This document shows, one piece after another, positions 61,103-64,000 of a DNA stretch of 64,000 nt. Origin of the DNA: Rhynchopus euleeides. Taxonomy: Eukaryota; Euglenozoa; Diplonemea; Diplonemida; Diplonemidae. The position numbers and the translations under genes were made by a program. The stretch's first letter is position 1; each line of letters starts with the position of its first letter. Where the stretch lies: the NCBI GenBank assembly GCA_963210315.1, contig OY723275.1:1178001-1242000 (forward strand), read 5' to 3'. The notes under the pieces were generated by a model, which was not told the origin of the DNA, did no database searches, and saw only the letters and a list, made by a program, of their open reading frames with translations.

Positions 61103-63945
61103 TGTGAGGGGGGGGGGAATGGACGGGAGGAGGGGGGGGGAGGGGGAGGGGGTGCGTCACTTTCGCCAAAGGAAAAAAATGCCGTGCTTCTTTTTTGAAG
61201 GCTTTTTTTTTCATTGCTCTCCTCCCACTTCATTGTGTGTGTTGGGGGGGGGGAGGAGAGGAGAGGGTTTGGACAAAAAAATATCCCGCCGGACATTGCC
61301 AGATGGGGGGAAGAAACCGTCCCCCCCCACCCCCACCCCCCCTCAAATCCCCCCCTCTCCCTCTTCCCCCCACCCCCATCCAAAAGAAAGCCAACGCCTC
61401 ATGCCAAGTCTGTGGGGGTGGAGTGGGGAGGATGGGGGGGGGGGTCGGGCGGAGCCCCTCAGCCTCAGCAATGGGGACAGGGGGTGCAGGAAAGAAATAG
61501 GTGGGCCTGGTGGACGGGTGAAAGGCGTGTGAGGCGTTCGTGTTAGGAGCCTCTGAAAAATGACAGGCGGGGTTAGTTTCGATTGCCGGGGGTGGGTGGG
61601 TGGGTGAAGGGGGGGGGGGTTTGTAGTCATGTTAAATCTGCTGTCCTAGCTTGCGCCTTCCAGGCGGGGGCAACAAAAAAACACCCGCGCGGTGTGGGGA
61701 CTGATCACTTGCCATCATGTTTGTCAGCAGCACAACGATGTATTGTATTTATTGTTTGCGTTCACTGTGCGGGGGGGTGGTCACCTTCGGATGCCAGGTT
61801 GGCTTGAATTGCTTTGCAATGTGGCCAAACCCAGAGTGGCAATCTTCGTCGGTGGCTGCCTTCGCACTCGCGCGTCAGTCTGTTGGCAATGTGCCAACCA
61901 AATTAGCGTGTGGCTGATGTCACTGTCTGTTTTGTTGTATACGGTTTCGTTTATTGTATTCGTTCTTGCTTCCTTCCTCAGTATCAAAGCGTGTGCTCAC
62001 CCGCCCACCCCCCCTCTCAGTCAGCCAAGTGTCGGGGTGTTGGGCCTTGGGTATGGGGGTATGGGGGGGGTCTTTTTTTTTGAATTATCCGGTGCACAGC
62101 GCGACGCGTCGCGTAAAGCCTTTCACAAGGCACTAGAGAGAGAGGGGGCGGAATGCAGAAATTGGTACCCGCATATATACGGATATCCCCTGCAAAATGA
62201 GCATGGGTACTTCACATTTGCTTCCGCTCGCTCCCCACTCCCCCCACAACACCCCCACCAGCGAATGGTGAGAACAGCGGTGCCATCGAAGTCAGCGTGC
62301 CCGCAGAAGCCCCGCAGAGAATTGTGTCACAAGCTCTCTGCCACGGTGCTTCCTCCTAATTTGGGGTAGCGAACTGGCGTCGGATCGTACCCCCGAAGGG
62401 TCCACACATGAGAACCGAGGCCGCTATCCCACGCACTCTGTCACACTGCGATATTTTTCCTCTCTGTGATATAGAGAAGGGGTAAGACCTTTGCACACTG
62501 AAAGCCGGAGTTTGCGTTGAAGGATGATCAGAATTAAACTGCGCGGCTGCACGTTGAAACAAGACCGGCATTGCCCCCATCTTCCAGACGCATTCTGAGC
62601 TGACGGTGATCAATGCCCCGTTCTGAACGGGGCAAGCCGGGGGTTTCAAAACCATACATGCCACGAGTAAACCAAATCCCCACGTATTTTCATTTTTACT
62701 AGTTACGAGCGACGAAGCGTAGCGAAGTCGCGAAGTAACGAAGGAAATCGTACGACTGAAGCTTTGGATTAGCACCTCATGCCACTTCACAGGGCCTCAA
62801 CACAGCCTTGAGACAGCAAGTGTGCGCTCAACAAAAAGTAGTCCGGAACTGTTCTCCCACAGTTGCTGGACAGGGTGTCTATAATAAAGCGAAAGGAGTA
62901 CGATTTGTGCGTTTGCTTGGTAGCCTGGCCAGTCAGGCCCCCAACACCCTTGCCGATGGGTGTACCCTATCGCCTCCGAGGGTGTTCGGTTGAAACTATT
63001 GTCTTTATGGTAAGTGTGCGACCGACTGCCAAGACTGGGGCAACGTTCGTTATCCTACACACGCATTGCCAAAGCACTGTTCGCATGAAAAATGCCACTC
63101 CGAGTTTTTCAAACCTGTGCGTGGCGAGCTGTGCTGTCCGATGTGTGTGCCCCAGCACCGCGGCCCATATTTTCCACCATGCTGAGCCTGGGTGGGAGGT
63201 GGTAACAAACTCCGGGTTTTGTTCCTCACACAGCCTACGCGCGGAAAGTGCCATCCAGTTCTGCCAACTGTGCTGCTCCACACACCAACCCCCCTTCATG
63301 CGAGAGGGTTTGCAAGTGTGGAAGCGCCAACCCGTCAAACGAAGTACACAGACTAGGGGAAGAGAGAAAGAACTGAAGTGGCACCTTTGTGTTGTTATAC
63401 TGAGCGGTTCCCTGGGGGAACCGCTGGATGCGTGTGCCTCCGATGCAGATCGCACCACCTGCCTGTTTGCGTGGGAGGTATTCACGCGAGGGTCCGCACG
63501 GTGAACAGGTTCCTGTGTTGTTTTCAACGAGCTCTCAAAATATTTCATCACCAACAATTCCTCCATCCCTCGCCGGCCGCACGCGCCCCCAACGACCTGG
63601 TGCACCACCTGCAGCAGTTGCTTGTTGCCTCTTCTGGTGCATTCCATTCTCATTCGTCTTTGTTCCCTCGATCTTTTTAGTTGTGGTTGTCTCGCCCTGT
63701 TGGCTGCATCAGGGTGTGCTGTACTTTTCTTATCCGAGGGCTCATACAGTCACTGAGGGCCTTCGCTTTGGCAAGCTGTGTCGGTGTGGCACTGTTTCTT
63801 CAAAGCGAATGCTCCCATCCACCTCCTTCGCCTTCAAGAGGCTGCGAACGGCAGGCATATTTTGCACAAGCAGCCATTGCTATGTTTGTGCGCTGGTTCG
63901 TTACCCTTTTGCGGCATTCATGAGTGAATATTAATTGCTCTGCAG
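61103..63945. other. 2.8-kb region without supported genes
   Basis: G and C runs (61108-61150, 61320-61375) and several short frames without domains. A compound hairpin lies at 62702-62739. Two longer frames (61692-62369 and 62863-63504) show no recognisable motif and odd composition. Confidence 0.4.
62702..62739. repeat. Compound hairpin
   Basis: GTTAC/GTAAC form an outer stem and GCGAC/GTCGC an inner one around GAAGCGTAGCGAA. A GCGAAG-type motif also repeats inside. Reminiscent of small extragenic palindromes; role unknown. Confidence 0.5.
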
Positions 63946-64000
63946 GAGCCTGATTTGCCTGAAAAATACCCGGATCTCTGGTCACGCAAATATAGGCGAG
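63946..64000 (+). CDS. Possible partial exon at the right edge
   Basis: After a GCTCTGCAG acceptor-like site the sequence reads EPDLPEKYPDLWSRKYRR with no stop to the window end. The composition looks coding, unlike the preceding 2.8 kb. Too short to identify. Its upstream exon was not found, so this is tentative. Confidence 0.3.

Noticed and set aside
61692-62369. 225-residue open frame
   Set aside because: Mixed composition with no recognisable domain and no coding-like start context; likely chance in a low-gene region.
62863-63504. 213-residue open frame, and a 228-residue frame opposite it
   Set aside because: Cys/His/Ser-rich on both strands with no motif; neither direction looks preferentially coding.

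Overview
The window is nuclear DNA of a GC-rich unicellular eukaryote. Genes are interrupted by short GT-AG introns (about 145 to 890 bp). The host proteins are eukaryote-specific: a GT47 exostosin, POP1, the spliceosomal USP39/Sad1 pseudo-protease, a HELQ helicase, a ZDHHC4-like palmitoyltransferase and PIG-P. I cannot name the species. All 14 host genes I can support lie on the + strand, most have an acceptor-like ...CAG shortly before the ATG, and every intron I could place starts GTATG. This suggests a lineage with one-way gene arrays and perhaps spliced-leader trans-splicing (as in dinoflagellates/perkinsids or Euglenozoa), but no spliced-leader gene was found.

Layout. 1-4.1 kb is gene-poor: long C and G homopolymers, an array of ~197-bp repeats (about 990-2010) and a 1.15-kb inverted-repeat element with a TA duplication (2287-3434). 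4.1-8.0 kb holds a Golgi-type GT47 glycosyltransferase, a decayed WD40 copy and an intact WD40 gene. 8.3-15.9 kb is a transposon graveyard: a tyrosine-recombinase/reverse-transcriptase relic, a complete 4.43-kb pogo-like transposon (10698-15124) whose 1078-residue protein carries a Ulp1-like C48 peptidase domain, and a 707-bp non-autonomous element (15197-15903) containing the same ~197-bp repeat. 16.3-39.5 kb is the gene-rich core: POP1, a coiled-coil protein, USP39, a 2H-phosphoesterase-like protein, HELQ, another coiled-coil protein and an EF-hand/coiled-coil protein. A 692-bp AT-rich near-perfect palindrome ends 47 bp before the HELQ start codon.

40.9-54.8 kb contains two copies of one hAT family, both with perfect 8-bp target duplications: a 1.2-kb internally deleted copy (40872-42079) and a 4.6-kb copy with a full-length open frame (50163-54758). 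Between them lie a six-exon gene that joins a mitochondrial-looking N-terminal protein to a CECR5/HDHD5-type HAD domain, and the palmitoyltransferase gene. The long hAT copy sits 9 bp after that gene's stop codon. 55.8-61.1 kb carries a Gly/Pro-rich nuclear-looking protein, a TA-flanked MITE, PIG-P and a single-pass membrane protein. The last 2.9 kb has no gene I can support except a possible exon at the right edge.

The host genes form no single pathway; they cover RNA processing (POP1, USP39), DNA repair (HELQ), and secretory or lipid-anchor chemistry (GT47, ZDHHC, PIG-P). The most unusual signal is that two unrelated DNA transposons here each carry, upstream of the transposase core, a domain resembling a ubiquitin/SUMO-type protease: a clear C48 domain in the pogo-like element and a tentative USP-like domain in the hAT element.
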